NCBI RefSeq assembly: GCF_000411255.1
Contig: NZ_KE150413.1
Span: forward strand, 1,836,580 to 1,900,579
DNA: 64,000 nt
Source of the DNA: Paenibacillus sp. HGH0039
GTDB lineage: Bacteria; Bacillota; Bacilli; Paenibacillales; NBRC-103111
Direction: 5' to 3'
Shown: piece after piece, positions 45,519 through 54,544 of the stretch
Layout of the letters: each line of letters begins with the position of its first letter
How positions within the stretch are numbered: position 1 is the stretch's first letter
Program-made: the position numbers and the translations under genes
The notes under the pieces: generated by a model
The model's input: only the letters and a program-made list of their open reading frames with translations
What the model was told of the DNA's origin: nothing
The model's database searches: none

Positions 45519-47069
45519 ATGAAAAAAGGCTTGGGTGTACTTCTCGCGGCAGTTCTCACTACGGGGACGCTTGCAGGCTGCAATTCCAAGGAACCGGCAA
45601 AAGAAGGCGCGGCGGGCGCGGGTCCCGTTAAATTCTCCGTTTCCTTCTCTACGGGAGGCAATGCCTATCTGGAATCCGCATCCGATATCAACAAAGACAA
45701 ATGGGTGCTGGAACTGGAAAAACGCACTAACACAGACCTGGATTTGAAACCGCTTTCTCACAAAGAATTCGATCAAAAAATGAGCCTGATGTTCGCGGGC
45801 AACGACATCCCGGACGTCGTCAGCAATTTGCGCGGAGGCCCGACAACCTCCTCTATGTCCGGGTCGGTGGAAGCCGGCGTATTCATGCCGCTGGACGATC
45901 TGCTTAAGGAAAACGCGCCGAATCTGATGAAGCTGGTTCCGAAGGAAGCCTGGGAAGAAACGTCGTACGACGGCAAAATTTACGGCATCCCCGGCTGGCT
46001 GACCAACCCGTCGAGACGGGCGACCTTTATCCGGACGGATCTGCTGGAGAAAGCGAGCTTGAAACAGCCTGTCACAGTCGAAGAATATCTGGACGTTCTG
46101 CGGGCGTTCAAGAAGATGGGCGTCGAAAACCCGTACCAGATCCGCGAGCAGTTCAAATATGCGGACACGTTCCTGGGCGCTTACGATGTCATGCCGTATC
46201 AGTTCGAGCTGATGAACGGCGAAGTCGTGCCGAAGTTTTTCGATGTGGACAATATGACGAAAGCCCTCCAAACGTACAAAACGATGTATGAGGAAGGACT
46301 CATTCCGAAAGATTTTGCAACCGTTTCCCAAACCGACTATAACAAAAATATCGCGGCCGGCAAATCCGGCATCTGGTCGGCGAACGGCGAGGCTCTGCTG
46401 AATTTCCGGGGCAAGATCAAGGATGCGGTGAAGGACGGCAAAGTGGATATCGTCCCCTCCCCCAAAGGTCCCGAAGGCAAGGGCGGACACGGGGTGTACG
46501 GGTATATTTCTACGGCAAAGTATATCAACAGCAAGGTGGACAAGGAAAAAGCCAAGAAGATTATCCAATTCTTCGACTGGATGAGTACCGAAGAAGCGGA
46601 AGAGTTCTTCACCTTCGGGATCGAAGGCGAAACGTATACGAAGGAGAACGGCAAAATCAACTACAAGCAGCCGAAGACGAAGGAAGAAATCGACGAGGCG
46701 AACTACCGCCAGACGACGTTATGGATGGTTCACGACCTGACCTACAACAAGAAGCTCTCCGAATTGACGGAGGACGGCAAGGATATGGTAGAAGCGTTCG
46801 ATAACGTGCTGTCCAAGGAAGGCGTAGGCGGCATTACGTTTACGACGAGTCTGGCTTCCTTTACGAAATACCCGGATCTGGCTTCCGGCGGGGATACGGG
46901 TCCCAAATTCATTCTGGACCAGATGATTCAGATGATTTACGGCAAACGTCCGATCTCCGACTGGCCCAAAGTGATTGAAGAGTACAAAGCCAAGGGAGGC
47001 AAAGAAATCATTAAGGAAGCTACGGAACGGTACAACAAAAAAGAAGGCGTGGTTGACCGCGCCCGTTAA
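45519..47069 (+). CDS. Extracellular sugar-binding lipoprotein of the ABC importer
   Basis: 516 residues. Lipoprotein signal with lipobox LAGC (C21). The mature protein follows the large LipO/LplA-type solute-binding fold: LFAGNDIPDVV, then YDGKIYGIPGW hinge region. Delivers oligosaccharide to the two permeases. ATG 45519 is preceded by GAAAGGAAGG. A terminator follows, separating the importer from the regulator genes. Confidence 0.9.
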   Translation: MKKGLGVLLAAVLTTGTLAGCNSKEPAKEGAAGAGPVKFSVSFSTGGNAYLESASDINKDKWVLELEKRTNTDLDLKPLSHKEFDQKMSLMFAGNDIPDVVSNLRGGPTTSSMSGSVEAGVFMPLDDLLKENAPNLMKLVPKEAWEETSYDGKIYGIPGWLTNPSRRATFIRTDLLEKASLKQPVTVEEYLDVLRAFKKMGVENPYQIREQFKYADTFLGAYDVMPYQFELMNGEVVPKFFDVDNMTKALQTYKTMYEEGLIPKDFATVSQTDYNKNIAAGKSGIWSANGEALLNFRGKIKDAVKDGKVDIVPSPKGPEGKGGHGVYGYISTAKYINSKVDKEKAKKIIQFFDWMSTEEAEEFFTFGIEGETYTKENGKINYKQPKTKEEIDEANYRQTTLWMVHDLTYNKKLSELTEDGKDMVEAFDNVLSKEGVGGITFTTSLASFTKYPDLASGGDTGPKFILDQMIQMIYGKRPISDWPKVIEEYKAKGGKEIIKEATERYNKKEGVVDRAR

Positions 47070-47092
47070 ACAAAGCTAAACTAAAGCTGAAA

Positions 47093-47106
47093 TGAAAGCG
47101 TTTTAA
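47093..47106 (+). promoter_or_regulatory. Catabolite-response-element-like site
   Basis: TGAAAGCGTTTTAA differs at one strongly conserved position from the CcpA consensus TGWAANCGNTNWCA. It lies between the binding-protein and regulator genes. Confidence 0.4.
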
Positions 47107-47127
47107 TTTTGGCTGCCCAAAAGGTTC

Positions 47128-47167
47128 GCCTCCCTTGCAGACGTTGTCGGGGAGGCCCCCTTTTTTT
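47128..47167 (+). terminator. Terminator after the importer genes
   Basis: GCCTCCC (47128-47134) pairs with GGGAGGC (47150-47156), followed by CCCC and seven T. Confidence 0.65.
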
Positions 47168-47204
47168 GCAAAAGCACATACTTCGGGACGGGGGAGCTGT
47201 TACC

Positions 47205-48224
47205 ATGCATTTGTTGATCGTCGACGATGAGCCGATTATTCGCAAAGGCCTCGTAAAAATGGCGGAGCTTTATCCGTTCGAATTCGCCGGCATTCACACG
47301 GCCGCGAGCGGCGTCGCCGCACTCGAAATCATCCGGGAGCACGAAATCGACCTGGTGTTTACCGATATCCGGATGCCGAAGATGGACGGGCTGGAGCTGT
47401 GCCGGATTATTCACGAGCAGTACAGCCACATTCCGTGTATCGTGATTTCAGGTTTCGGCGATTTCTCCTACGCCCAGAAATGCTTGTTCTACGGGGTGAA
47501 GCATTATTTGCTGAAGCCGGTGACGGCGCCGGATCTTCATGAGGTCCTGGCCGATTTTATGAAAAACCGGGTCAAAGGGTTCGTGGCGTTGTCGGATTGC
47601 GTGGATGTGATCGAACAGATGGAACAACTGGTCTGGAATCTTGAAGAGGACAGGCTGCGAACGCTGATCGGGGAGTGGAGGCAGAACTGTCTGTCCAGCG
47701 GAATGAACATGCTCCAGCTCCGGCAGCTGATCAAGGAATGCATGGCACTGCTTCTCAAGAGGCTTCAGGCCCGGGGCCTTCCGGTCAAGAACGAATGGGA
47801 AGACAAGCGGTGCGTATCCAAGGAACAGATCTTCGAGCAGATGCAAGCCCGGCTGGAGGACATCATGGAGAAGCTGCTTCAACAACGCAGCGGCACCTAC
47901 AAAAATCTGCTCGACGAAGTGAAGACTTATATAGACACGCATCTGGCGGAGGAGATTACGCTCGACGAGGTGGCCGAGATGGCCGGCTTCACTCCGACCT
48001 ATTTCAGCTCCATGTTCAAGAAAATGACCAATGAAACGTTTGTGAAATACCGGATCAAGAAGCGCATGGAGAAGGCGCAGCAGCTTCTGGCGATCCCGCA
48101 TATCCGCATCGTCGATGTGGCCGCCAAAGTCGGGTACGAAGACTATCCGCATTTTACGAAAATGTTCAAGAAAACGACCGGCTATTCCCCTTCGGAGTAC
48201 CGGCAGCAGCTGGGGATTAAATGA
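47205..48224 (+). CDS. YesN-type response regulator (REC + AraC HTH)
   Basis: 339 residues. Receiver domain with acidic pair in IVDDEPIIRK, phospho-acceptor D54 in VFTDIRMPKMDG and LLKPV lysine. C-terminal AraC double helix-turn-helix (EEITLDEVAEMAGFTPTYFS; VGYEDYPHFTKMFKKTTGYS). Likely activates the glycan locus when its sugar is sensed. ATG 47205 has GGGGAG at 47191-47196; the frame is open back to 47109 across the terminator. Confidence 0.9.
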   Translation: MHLLIVDDEPIIRKGLVKMAELYPFEFAGIHTAASGVAALEIIREHEIDLVFTDIRMPKMDGLELCRIIHEQYSHIPCIVISGFGDFSYAQKCLFYGVKHYLLKPVTAPDLHEVLADFMKNRVKGFVALSDCVDVIEQMEQLVWNLEEDRLRTLIGEWRQNCLSSGMNMLQLRQLIKECMALLLKRLQARGLPVKNEWEDKRCVSKEQIFEQMQARLEDIMEKLLQQRSGTYKNLLDEVKTYIDTHLAEEITLDEVAEMAGFTPTYFSSMFKKMTNETFVKYRIKKRMEKAQQLLAIPHIRIVDVAAKVGYEDYPHFTKMFKKTTGYSPSEYRQQLGIK

Positions 48225-48239
48225 TTAAATGATTAAATG
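48216..48239 (+). repeat. Three tandem ATTAAATG octamers at a stop/start junction
   Basis: ATTAAATG occurs at 48216, 48224 and 48232 without gaps. The first holds the regulator stop (TGA 48222-48224), the second ends with the kinase start codon (ATG 48229-48231). Confidence 0.9.
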
Positions 48240-50157
48240 GAATCTTTCCCGCAAAATTTTTCTCTACTTGCTCGCGATAATTTTGATCACCTTGACTTCT
48301 GTCGGGATCTTTACGTATAAAAAGGCGTCCGATGAGCTGGATAAACAAAACCGGCTTCATATGAATCAGATTTTAACCAATGCGCTCCATCATACGGATG
48401 TGTATGTGAAGAGCTACGACCGGCTGACGATTTCGCTGCTGACGAACCGGGACATCAAAAAATTCGTCGATCTTCCTCCGGTCCCGGAGCCCTACGACTA
48501 TTACAAGTTCTGGAGCACGATCCGGGAAACGGCGCTGCAGCCGATCTTTATCCGTAACCCGGAGATTGTGTCCATGTACGCGATAAGCTTTGCGGGCAAC
48601 GGCATCTACGGCTACAGCAACGATCAGGCGGAGGGAACCTATCCCCGGGAACAAACGCTCAGCCAGATGGAGCGGCTGAAGAGCGTCACGGAACCGGACG
48701 GAACGCTGAGCATTACGACGGACAGCATTCTTCCGGCCATGAACGGCAGCGTAATCCGGCTGTCCCGGCAGATTAAAGGGCTGCAGTCGGCGGACTACAA
48801 AGGAATTCTGGCCGTCGAGATCCGTTCGAACGATCTTTCCATGCTTTGGAAAGGGATCGATCTGGGCGAAGGCGGCTATTTCTTCATCGTCAATGACAAA
48901 GGCGAGATGATTTATCAGCCGTCGAAGGACGGAATCGGTCCGCAGGCGCTGCCGGAGCTGCTGCCCCGCATTGTCCGTTCCGGAGAGACGGGTTCCTTCG
49001 AGCATGAAGGGCCGGACGGGGAGGCACGGCTTTACATGAGCCGCAAATCGTCGTACTCCGGTTGGAATCTCGTCGTTTCGATGCCGCTGAGCGAGCTGAA
49101 AAAGCCGGTGACGGCCATCCGTACGACGACGATTCTCATCGGCTTGTTTACGCTGGCTATCGCGGTCGCGCTCGCGTACCGGTTCGGCCGCTCGATCACC
49201 CGGCCGATTCTTGTGCTCATTCAGGGCATGCGGCAGACGGAGCAGGGCAAATGGTCCACGGTGCCGCTGCCAAACCGGCGGGACGAGATCACGGAACTTA
49301 TGCAGCGCTACAACCTGATGGTAGGGCGCTTGTCGGAGCTGGTGGAGCAGGTCTATGAAGGCGAACTCAAGCAGCAGAAAACCCAGCTTGAACGCCAGCA
49401 GGCCGAATTTCAGGCGCTTCAGCTGCAGATCAATCCCCATTTCCTGTACAACACGCTGGAAACGATTGTGTGCTATGCCGTCGTGCAGGATTCCGAGGAA
49501 ATTTCGGAAATCGTCAAATCGATGGCCTATATGCTGCGCTATTCGGTTCAGACGAACCTGGAGGAAATTACCGTCGCCAACGAGCTGAATCATGTGCTGA
49601 ACTACATGCTTATTTTGAAGCACCGGCACGACCGGGAATTCGAGCTGGATGTTGCGGTTCCGCCGCAGTTTCTGCTCAAGAAAATGGTCCGGCTCACCCT
49701 GCAGCCGCTGATCGAGAATGTGTTCCAGCATGCTTTTCCGGACGGTCTGGAGGATCATCACTGGATCCGGATCGATGCCGGTGAAGAAAGCGGGAGATTC
49801 TGGATCTCGGTGGAGGACAACGGGACCGGGATGACCTGGGAGACGCTGGAGAATCTTCAAGCCACGCTGCAAACGCAGCGATTGACGGACGAACGCGATC
49901 CGGCTGCTCTGGAAGAAAGCGGACGGGGCGGGATCGGTGTGTTGAACGTGCACCGGCGGATACAGCTTGTATTCGGAGCGGAATTCGGTCTTCGTGTCGA
50001 AAGCGAGGCGGGCATCGGGACGAAGATGACGATGATCATGCCGGTCTCGAAGCCTGCCAACGAAAGCCCGGACGAAAGCCGTTGTGAATTGCCGGAACCC
50101 CGGAGCGGCGGGCGCTACGAACCGAGGGAGAAAGAAGGAACCGGAAGAACGGAGTAA
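48229..50157 (+). CDS. YesM-type sensor histidine kinase
   Basis: 642 residues. Membrane helix at about 10-30, extracellular sensor domain to about 300, second helix about 302-322, HAMP, then His_kinase with H404 in INPHFLYNTLETI, and HATPase with LIENVFQHAF and VEDNGTGM. The C-terminal 30 residues are charged and variable. Senses extracellular sugar and phosphorylates the preceding regulator. Starts 4 bp after the regulator stop, inside an octamer repeat; no clear ribosome binding site, so translation is probably coupled. Confidence 0.9.
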   Translation: MIKWNLSRKIFLYLLAIILITLTSVGIFTYKKASDELDKQNRLHMNQILTNALHHTDVYVKSYDRLTISLLTNRDIKKFVDLPPVPEPYDYYKFWSTIRETALQPIFIRNPEIVSMYAISFAGNGIYGYSNDQAEGTYPREQTLSQMERLKSVTEPDGTLSITTDSILPAMNGSVIRLSRQIKGLQSADYKGILAVEIRSNDLSMLWKGIDLGEGGYFFIVNDKGEMIYQPSKDGIGPQALPELLPRIVRSGETGSFEHEGPDGEARLYMSRKSSYSGWNLVVSMPLSELKKPVTAIRTTTILIGLFTLAIAVALAYRFGRSITRPILVLIQGMRQTEQGKWSTVPLPNRRDEITELMQRYNLMVGRLSELVEQVYEGELKQQKTQLERQQAEFQALQLQINPHFLYNTLETIVCYAVVQDSEEISEIVKSMAYMLRYSVQTNLEEITVANELNHVLNYMLILKHRHDREFELDVAVPPQFLLKKMVRLTLQPLIENVFQHAFPDGLEDHHWIRIDAGEESGRFWISVEDNGTGMTWETLENLQATLQTQRLTDERDPAALEESGRGGIGVLNVHRRIQLVFGAEFGLRVESEAGIGTKMTMIMPVSKPANESPDESRCELPEPRSGGRYEPREKEGTGRTE

Positions 50158-50206
50158 ACGGCAGGATCGGATCGTGTAGAACGAAAGATGCAGGACGGAA
50201 CATGAA

Positions 50207-50345
50207 GAAACATGAAGTATGAAACAGTGCGAAACAGTACGAAACATGAAGAGCGAAACAGTACGAAACATAAAGTGCGAAACAGTACGGAACATAAAGT
50301 ACAAAAACATGAAGTACGAAACATGAAGAGCGAAACAAGAGAACA
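50207..50345 (+). repeat. Minisatellite of GAAACA modules with 24-bp unit
   Basis: GAAACA occurs at 50207, 50221, 50231, 50241, 50255, 50265, 50279, 50318 and 50332, plus variants at 50289 and 50304. Starts are spaced 10 or 14 bp, from two alternating modules: GAAACAGTAC (10) and GAAACATGAAGAGC or a close variant (14). Together they form a 24-bp unit repeated three times in tandem (50231-50254, 50255-50278, 50279-50302). No unique spacers. The rest of the 303-bp gap between the kinase and GH95 genes has no gene. Confidence 0.85.
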
Positions 50346-50460
50346 TAGCGTGACACCGCGTGAAAGGAACACGTGCACGTCACATGGATGGGCAAATAAC
50401 AAACAGGCGGGCGTCTCGTAATTTTGTTGCGACCCGGCGAACCTGTAAAGGAGGCAGGCC

Positions 50461-53019
50461 ATGTCCGCTAACAAACTCTGGTACATCAAGCCGGCCCAAG
50501 CATGGACCGAAGCGCTGCCGGTCGGAAACGGCAGGCTGGGCGCCATGATTTTCGGCCGCGTGGAGGAAGAATTGATCTCGCTTAACGAGGAGAGCTTATG
50601 GTACGGCGGTCCCAAAGACCGTACGAATCCGGAGGCCGCCGCTGCTCTGCTCGAGATCAGAAGGCTGCTCCTGGAGGGCCGCGTGACCGAGGCGCAGGAG
50701 CTGGCGCATATGGGGCTGACCCCGATTCCGAAATATGCCGGTCCGTATCAGCCGCTGGGAGACCTGCGCATCTGGTTCGCGGAGCATGAACCGGATGCGG
50801 GGACTTACCGCCGGGAGCTGGATCTGGCGACGGGCCTGTGCCGCGTCGAGTACGCATGGCAAGGCGCAAGCTGCACCCGGGAGCTGTTCGCAAGCGCCCC
50901 GGCGGGGGTATTGGCCTGCCGCCTCACAACCGCTCACCCGGAAGGACTGACCTTCCGGTTTCACCTGGGGCGGCGTCCCTTCGACGAAGGAGCGGCGCCC
51001 GACGGCCCGCACGCGGTGCTGATGCAGGGCCGCTGCGGACCGGACGGCGTCCGGTATGCCGCGCTTGCGAGCGTGAGCCCCGAAGGCGGCACGGTCCGCA
51101 CGATCGGCGACTTCGTCCATGTGGCGGGAGCCGCCGAGGCGACGATCTATGTCGCCGCGCAGACGAGCTTCCGCCACGAGGATCCCGCGGCCGCTTGCCG
51201 GCGGCAGGTCGAGGAGGCCCGGCGAAAGGGCTACGAAGCGGTCAAAGCGGAGCACGGGGCCGACTATATGCCCCTGTTTGCGCGGATGAGCCTGGAGCTG
51301 GGTACGCCGGGCGCAGATATCCGGCTTCTTCCCACGGACGAGCGGCTTGATCGCGTCCGCGAAGGAGGGGAAGACCCGGAGCTTCTTGCGCTGTTTTTTC
51401 AATACGGACGCTATCTGCTTCTGGCCAGTTCACGGCCCGGCACGCTTCCGGCCAACCTTCAGGGAATCTGGAATGCGGATTACCAGCCTCCGTGGGAGTG
51501 CAATTATACGCTGAACATTAACCTGCAGATGAATTATTGGCCGGCGGAAGTGTGCAATTTGCGCGAATGTCATGAACCGCTGTTCGATTTTATCGACAGG
51601 CTGGTCGCAAACGGAAGGGAGACCGCCCGGAAGCTTTACGGGTGCAGGGGGTTTGTGGCGCACCATAATTCGAACTTGTGGGCGGAAAGCGGCATCAACG
51701 GGATGCTTCCGAGGGCGGCTGTCTGGCCGATGGGCGGGGTGTGGCTTGCGCTACATTTGTGGGAGCATTACCGGTTCGGCGGGGATAGACACTTTCTTGA
51801 CCGCAGGGCGTATCCCGTCATGAAGGAAGCCGCGTTGTTTCTGCTCGATTATATGACGGAGGACGGCAAGGGCGGACTGCTCACGGGTCCTTCCGTATCG
51901 CCGGAGAACAAATATGTGCTTCCCGGCGGCAAAAGCGGCTATCTGTGCATGGCTCCGGCCATGGATATCCAGCTCGCGCGCACGCTTTTCGGGGCCGTCC
52001 GCGAAGCGGCGGCCGTGCTGGCGTGCGAGCGGGGAGCAGGGGGCGCGGATCAGCCGGAACCGGGCCGCATCGACGGCGGCGCTTGCGGCCCGGCAGCCTT
52101 CCCGGGACCATCGGCGGGCACGGCGCCTTACGCGGGTGAACGCGAAGCGCCGGGCGCCGCCCAGCCGGAGCCGCCCCCTTCGGGCAGCGCCGAAGGCCCT
52201 GCGGGCTCCGCGGAGGCCGGAGTCATCGGCGCCAAAGCCCCCTCCGGCGGACCTGCGGCCGTCCGCGGGTACGCCGCTCTGCCCGCCGAAGCCGAGTGGC
52301 TGGAGCGGCTGACGGCGGCCGAGTCCCGTCTGCCGCAGCCGGCGGCGGGCAGGCACGGGCAGCTGCTCGAATGGCTCGGCGACGAAGAGGAGGCGGACCC
52401 GGGCCACCGGCATATCTCGCACCTGTTCGGCCTGTTCCCGGGCGAGCTTATTTCGCCGGTCCGCACGCCGGCCCTGGCCGAAGCGGCCAGAGTAACGCTG
52501 GAGCGGCGGCTGGCGGGCGGCAGCGGCCATACCGGCTGGAGCCGCGTGTGGATCGCCCATTACTGGGCAAGGCTGAGGGAAGGCGATGAAGCTCATCGGC
52601 ACCTGACAGCTCTGCTTCGGCACGCGGCCGATCCCAACTTGTTTACGGAGCATCCTCCGTTTCAGATCGACGGGAACCTGGGAGGAACGTCCGCGGCAGC
52701 CGAAATGCTGCTCCAGTCTCAGGAAGGGATGCTGGATCTGCTTCCCGCTCTGCCATCGGCCTGGCCGAGCGGCCGCGTCAAAGGGCTGCGCGCCCGAGGA
52801 GGGTATGAGGCGGGTTTGGAATGGGAACGGGGCCTGTTGACCGCAGGACGTGTTACCGCCTCGGTCGCCGGAACCTTGCGTATCGGGTATAAGCTGCCGT
52901 TTACCACTTGCCTGGATGGCAAGAAAGCGGCGGGAAAAAGCGGTTTTTCCGAGCCTTGCGGACTCTATGTGATGGACATCGAACACAAAGCTCATGCGGT
53001 TGTGGAGATCCGGCTTTGA
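50461..53019 (+). CDS. Alpha-L-fucosidase, GH95, with low-complexity insertion
   Basis: 852 residues. N-terminal beta domain ([26 protein letters not shown]), then the alpha/alpha toroid. Catalytic residues by family comparison: N352 and N354 in [12 protein letters not shown], general acid E482 in [11 protein letters not shown], and D737 in FQIDGNLGG. It removes alpha-1,2-type fucose with inversion. No signal peptide, so cytoplasmic. Residues about 523-600 are an Ala/Pro/Gly/Glu-rich low-complexity stretch within the toroid, between AAAVLA and AEAEWLERL, where relatives have a short loop. AAAGGAGG lies before ATG 50461. Confidence 0.9.
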   Translation: MSANKLWYIKPAQAWTEALPVGNGRLGAMIFGRVEEELISLNEESLWYGGPKDRTNPEAAAALLEIRRLLLEGRVTEAQELAHMGLTPIPKYAGPYQPLGDLRIWFAEHEPDAGTYRRELDLATGLCRVEYAWQGASCTRELFASAPAGVLACRLTTAHPEGLTFRFHLGRRPFDEGAAPDGPHAVLMQGRCGPDGVRYAALASVSPEGGTVRTIGDFVHVAGAAEATIYVAAQTSFRHEDPAAACRRQVEEARRKGYEAVKAEHGADYMPLFARMSLELGTPGADIRLLPTDERLDRVREGGEDPELLALFFQYGRYLLLASSRPGTLPANLQGIWNADYQPPWECNYTLNINLQMNYWPAEVCNLRECHEPLFDFIDRLVANGRETARKLYGCRGFVAHHNSNLWAESGINGMLPRAAVWPMGGVWLALHLWEHYRFGGDRHFLDRRAYPVMKEAALFLLDYMTEDGKGGLLTGPSVSPENKYVLPGGKSGYLCMAPAMDIQLARTLFGAVREAAAVLACERGAGGADQPEPGRIDGGACGPAAFPGPSAGTAPYAGEREAPGAAQPEPPPSGSAEGPAGSAEAGVIGAKAPSGGPAAVRGYAALPAEAEWLERLTAAESRLPQPAAGRHGQLLEWLGDEEEADPGHRHISHLFGLFPGELISPVRTPALAEAARVTLERRLAGGSGHTGWSRVWIAHYWARLREGDEAHRHLTALLRHAADPNLFTEHPPFQIDGNLGGTSAAAEMLLQSQEGMLDLLPALPSAWPSGRVKGLRARGGYEAGLEWERGLLTAGRVTASVAGTLRIGYKLPFTTCLDGKKAAGKSGFSEPCGLYVMDIEHKAHAVVEIRL

Positions 53020-53051
53020 ACGCTGCCGGACAAACCGCGCAACATACACGG

Positions 53052-53086
53052 AAAAGGCGCTTCTCCCAAGGAGAAACGCCTTTTTT
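53052..53086 (+). terminator. Terminator after the GH95 gene
   Basis: AAAAGGCG-C-TTCTCC (53052-53066), loop CAA, GGAGAA-A-CGCCTTTT, then more T. The rest of 53020-53334 shows no gene. Confidence 0.8.
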
Positions 53087-53334
53087 CATCGTTTTCCCGG
53101 TCTCTTCCAGATCGTTAGATCGTGATGCGGCTCGGCGGCATTTTTACAAGCCAAACCAATTTCCGTTCCCCCGTAAGTTTTCGGTTTTTATCAAGCAGGT
53201 CCCGGTAACCCGGAACAAAATTTACAGGTGCCTCACATGTTTTTGGAACTTCGGCGAAAACTAACAAGGAAGGAAGGCCAGGAACTGAAGGGATTAAAAA
53301 AGACCGAAAAAGTCAAGCGGGGTGAAAAACCGGA

Positions 53335-54516
53335 ATGGGAAAAGGGAAACGGCGTGTCTTTTTGCTCCTTGCCGTCTGGGGAATCTTACTTCGTCCCGAA
53401 GCGGCATACATGCAGCAAGCTGTAGAGGCCGGAGACCGCGGGAGCGTTGTACTTTCCGTACAGACGACGCCGGATGCGGTTTACCGGAGCGAAACCGGGG
53501 TTACGCTGAGCGTGCGCAAACTTTTCGGCCAAAGCGTACGCAGAAAGGCGGAATCTTTCCCGTATACGGATACGTTTATGAAGGTGAGGGAAGCAGGGGG
53601 AGAACGCATCTACCCGGTCAGCGCCATGGGGGAGTTCTACGATTCATTGGGGCACGAAGTGATCCGGCCGGGCGAGCCGCTTAGAAGGGAACTTGTGAAG
53701 CAAATCAAGGTTCTCCACCGCAAGCATTACGGAGAGCTTATTTCCTGGAACGACGCTCAGAAAGCCGTCCCCCGTCAGGCCAAATTCGAGGTGCTCGATC
53801 TGGAAACCGGACGTTCGTTCCGGGTTCAGCGCAGAGCCGGACGGCAGCATGCGGACGTTCAACCGCTTACGAAGAAGGATACGGCGGTCATGAAGTCGAT
53901 CTACGGGGGCAAATGGAGCTGGAACCGCAGGGCCGTTCTCGTCCGTTACGACGGGCACAGCTATGCCGCTTCCATGAACGGAATGCCGCATGGGGGAGAC
54001 GGCATCCCGGAGAACGGGTTCAGCGGGCATTCCTGCATCCATTTTGCGGGCAGCACGACCCATAAATCCCGGTCCAAAGACACCGCTCACCAGTTTATGG
54101 CTCACAGAGCCGCAGGCAAGGCGAGCGGTTTTGTCGGGAAGGCTTCGCCTCAGGAGCTGGCCGATCTGGTTGTCACGGCTTTTGACCAGCACGATGACGC
54201 GATGCTGGAGCTTCTCGGCCGTCCGCATAACCGGGAACGGCTGGAAGAGCTGAAGAAAGACAGCCGGTTTTTCGTATCCGTACGCAGATTGACGGAATGG
54301 AAGCCGGAAGAAGCGCGTAAAGCGGAACAGGAGTATGGTTTTGAACTTCCGGTTGAACTTGCTTTCGAAGAAGCGGGGAAACGTCCGCGCAAAGCGATTT
54401 GCCGCTTCGCTTTCACCCGAGCTTCATTGTACGATCCATGGGAACTGACACAGTTCGAGTATCCGGAGCCCGGCCGTCCGGGGAAACGTACCGAAGACGG
54501 AAGGAAAAGCCGGTAA
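53335..54516 (+). CDS. Secreted cell-wall protein with GHSCIHF motif
   Basis: 393 residues. N-terminal basic residues and hydrophobic stretch RVFLLLAVWGILL, probably a signal peptide. Residues about 45-185 are beta-rich. The core (about 195-260) has SMNGMPHGGDGIPENGFSG, GHSCIHFAGSTTH and HQFMAHR: a His-Ser-Cys-Ile-His pattern like the active site of L,D-transpeptidase-like folds. I recall this motif in peptidoglycan-binding proteins of Firmicutes, but the function is not established. It is followed after 28 bp by an L,D-transpeptidase gene, so a joint cell-wall role is likely. ATG 53335 with GGGGTGA at 53319-53325. Confidence 0.7.
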   Translation: MGKGKRRVFLLLAVWGILLRPEAAYMQQAVEAGDRGSVVLSVQTTPDAVYRSETGVTLSVRKLFGQSVRRKAESFPYTDTFMKVREAGGERIYPVSAMGEFYDSLGHEVIRPGEPLRRELVKQIKVLHRKHYGELISWNDAQKAVPRQAKFEVLDLETGRSFRVQRRAGRQHADVQPLTKKDTAVMKSIYGGKWSWNRRAVLVRYDGHSYAASMNGMPHGGDGIPENGFSGHSCIHFAGSTTHKSRSKDTAHQFMAHRAAGKASGFVGKASPQELADLVVTAFDQHDDAMLELLGRPHNRERLEELKKDSRFFVSVRRLTEWKPEEARKAEQEYGFELPVELAFEEAGKRPRKAICRFAFTRASLYDPWELTQFEYPEPGRPGKRTEDGRKSR

Positions 54517-54544
54517 AAAAATGAATGCGGGCGCGGGGATCAAC

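Noticed and set aside
50207-50345. CRISPR array
   Set aside because: Repeats are contiguous or separated by other repeat modules; there are no unique spacers and no cas genes.
48373-50346. Long antisense open frame across the YesM-type kinase and the minisatellite
   Set aside because: It gets its length from GC-rich antisense codons, and its repeated MFRTVS segment is only the translated minisatellite.
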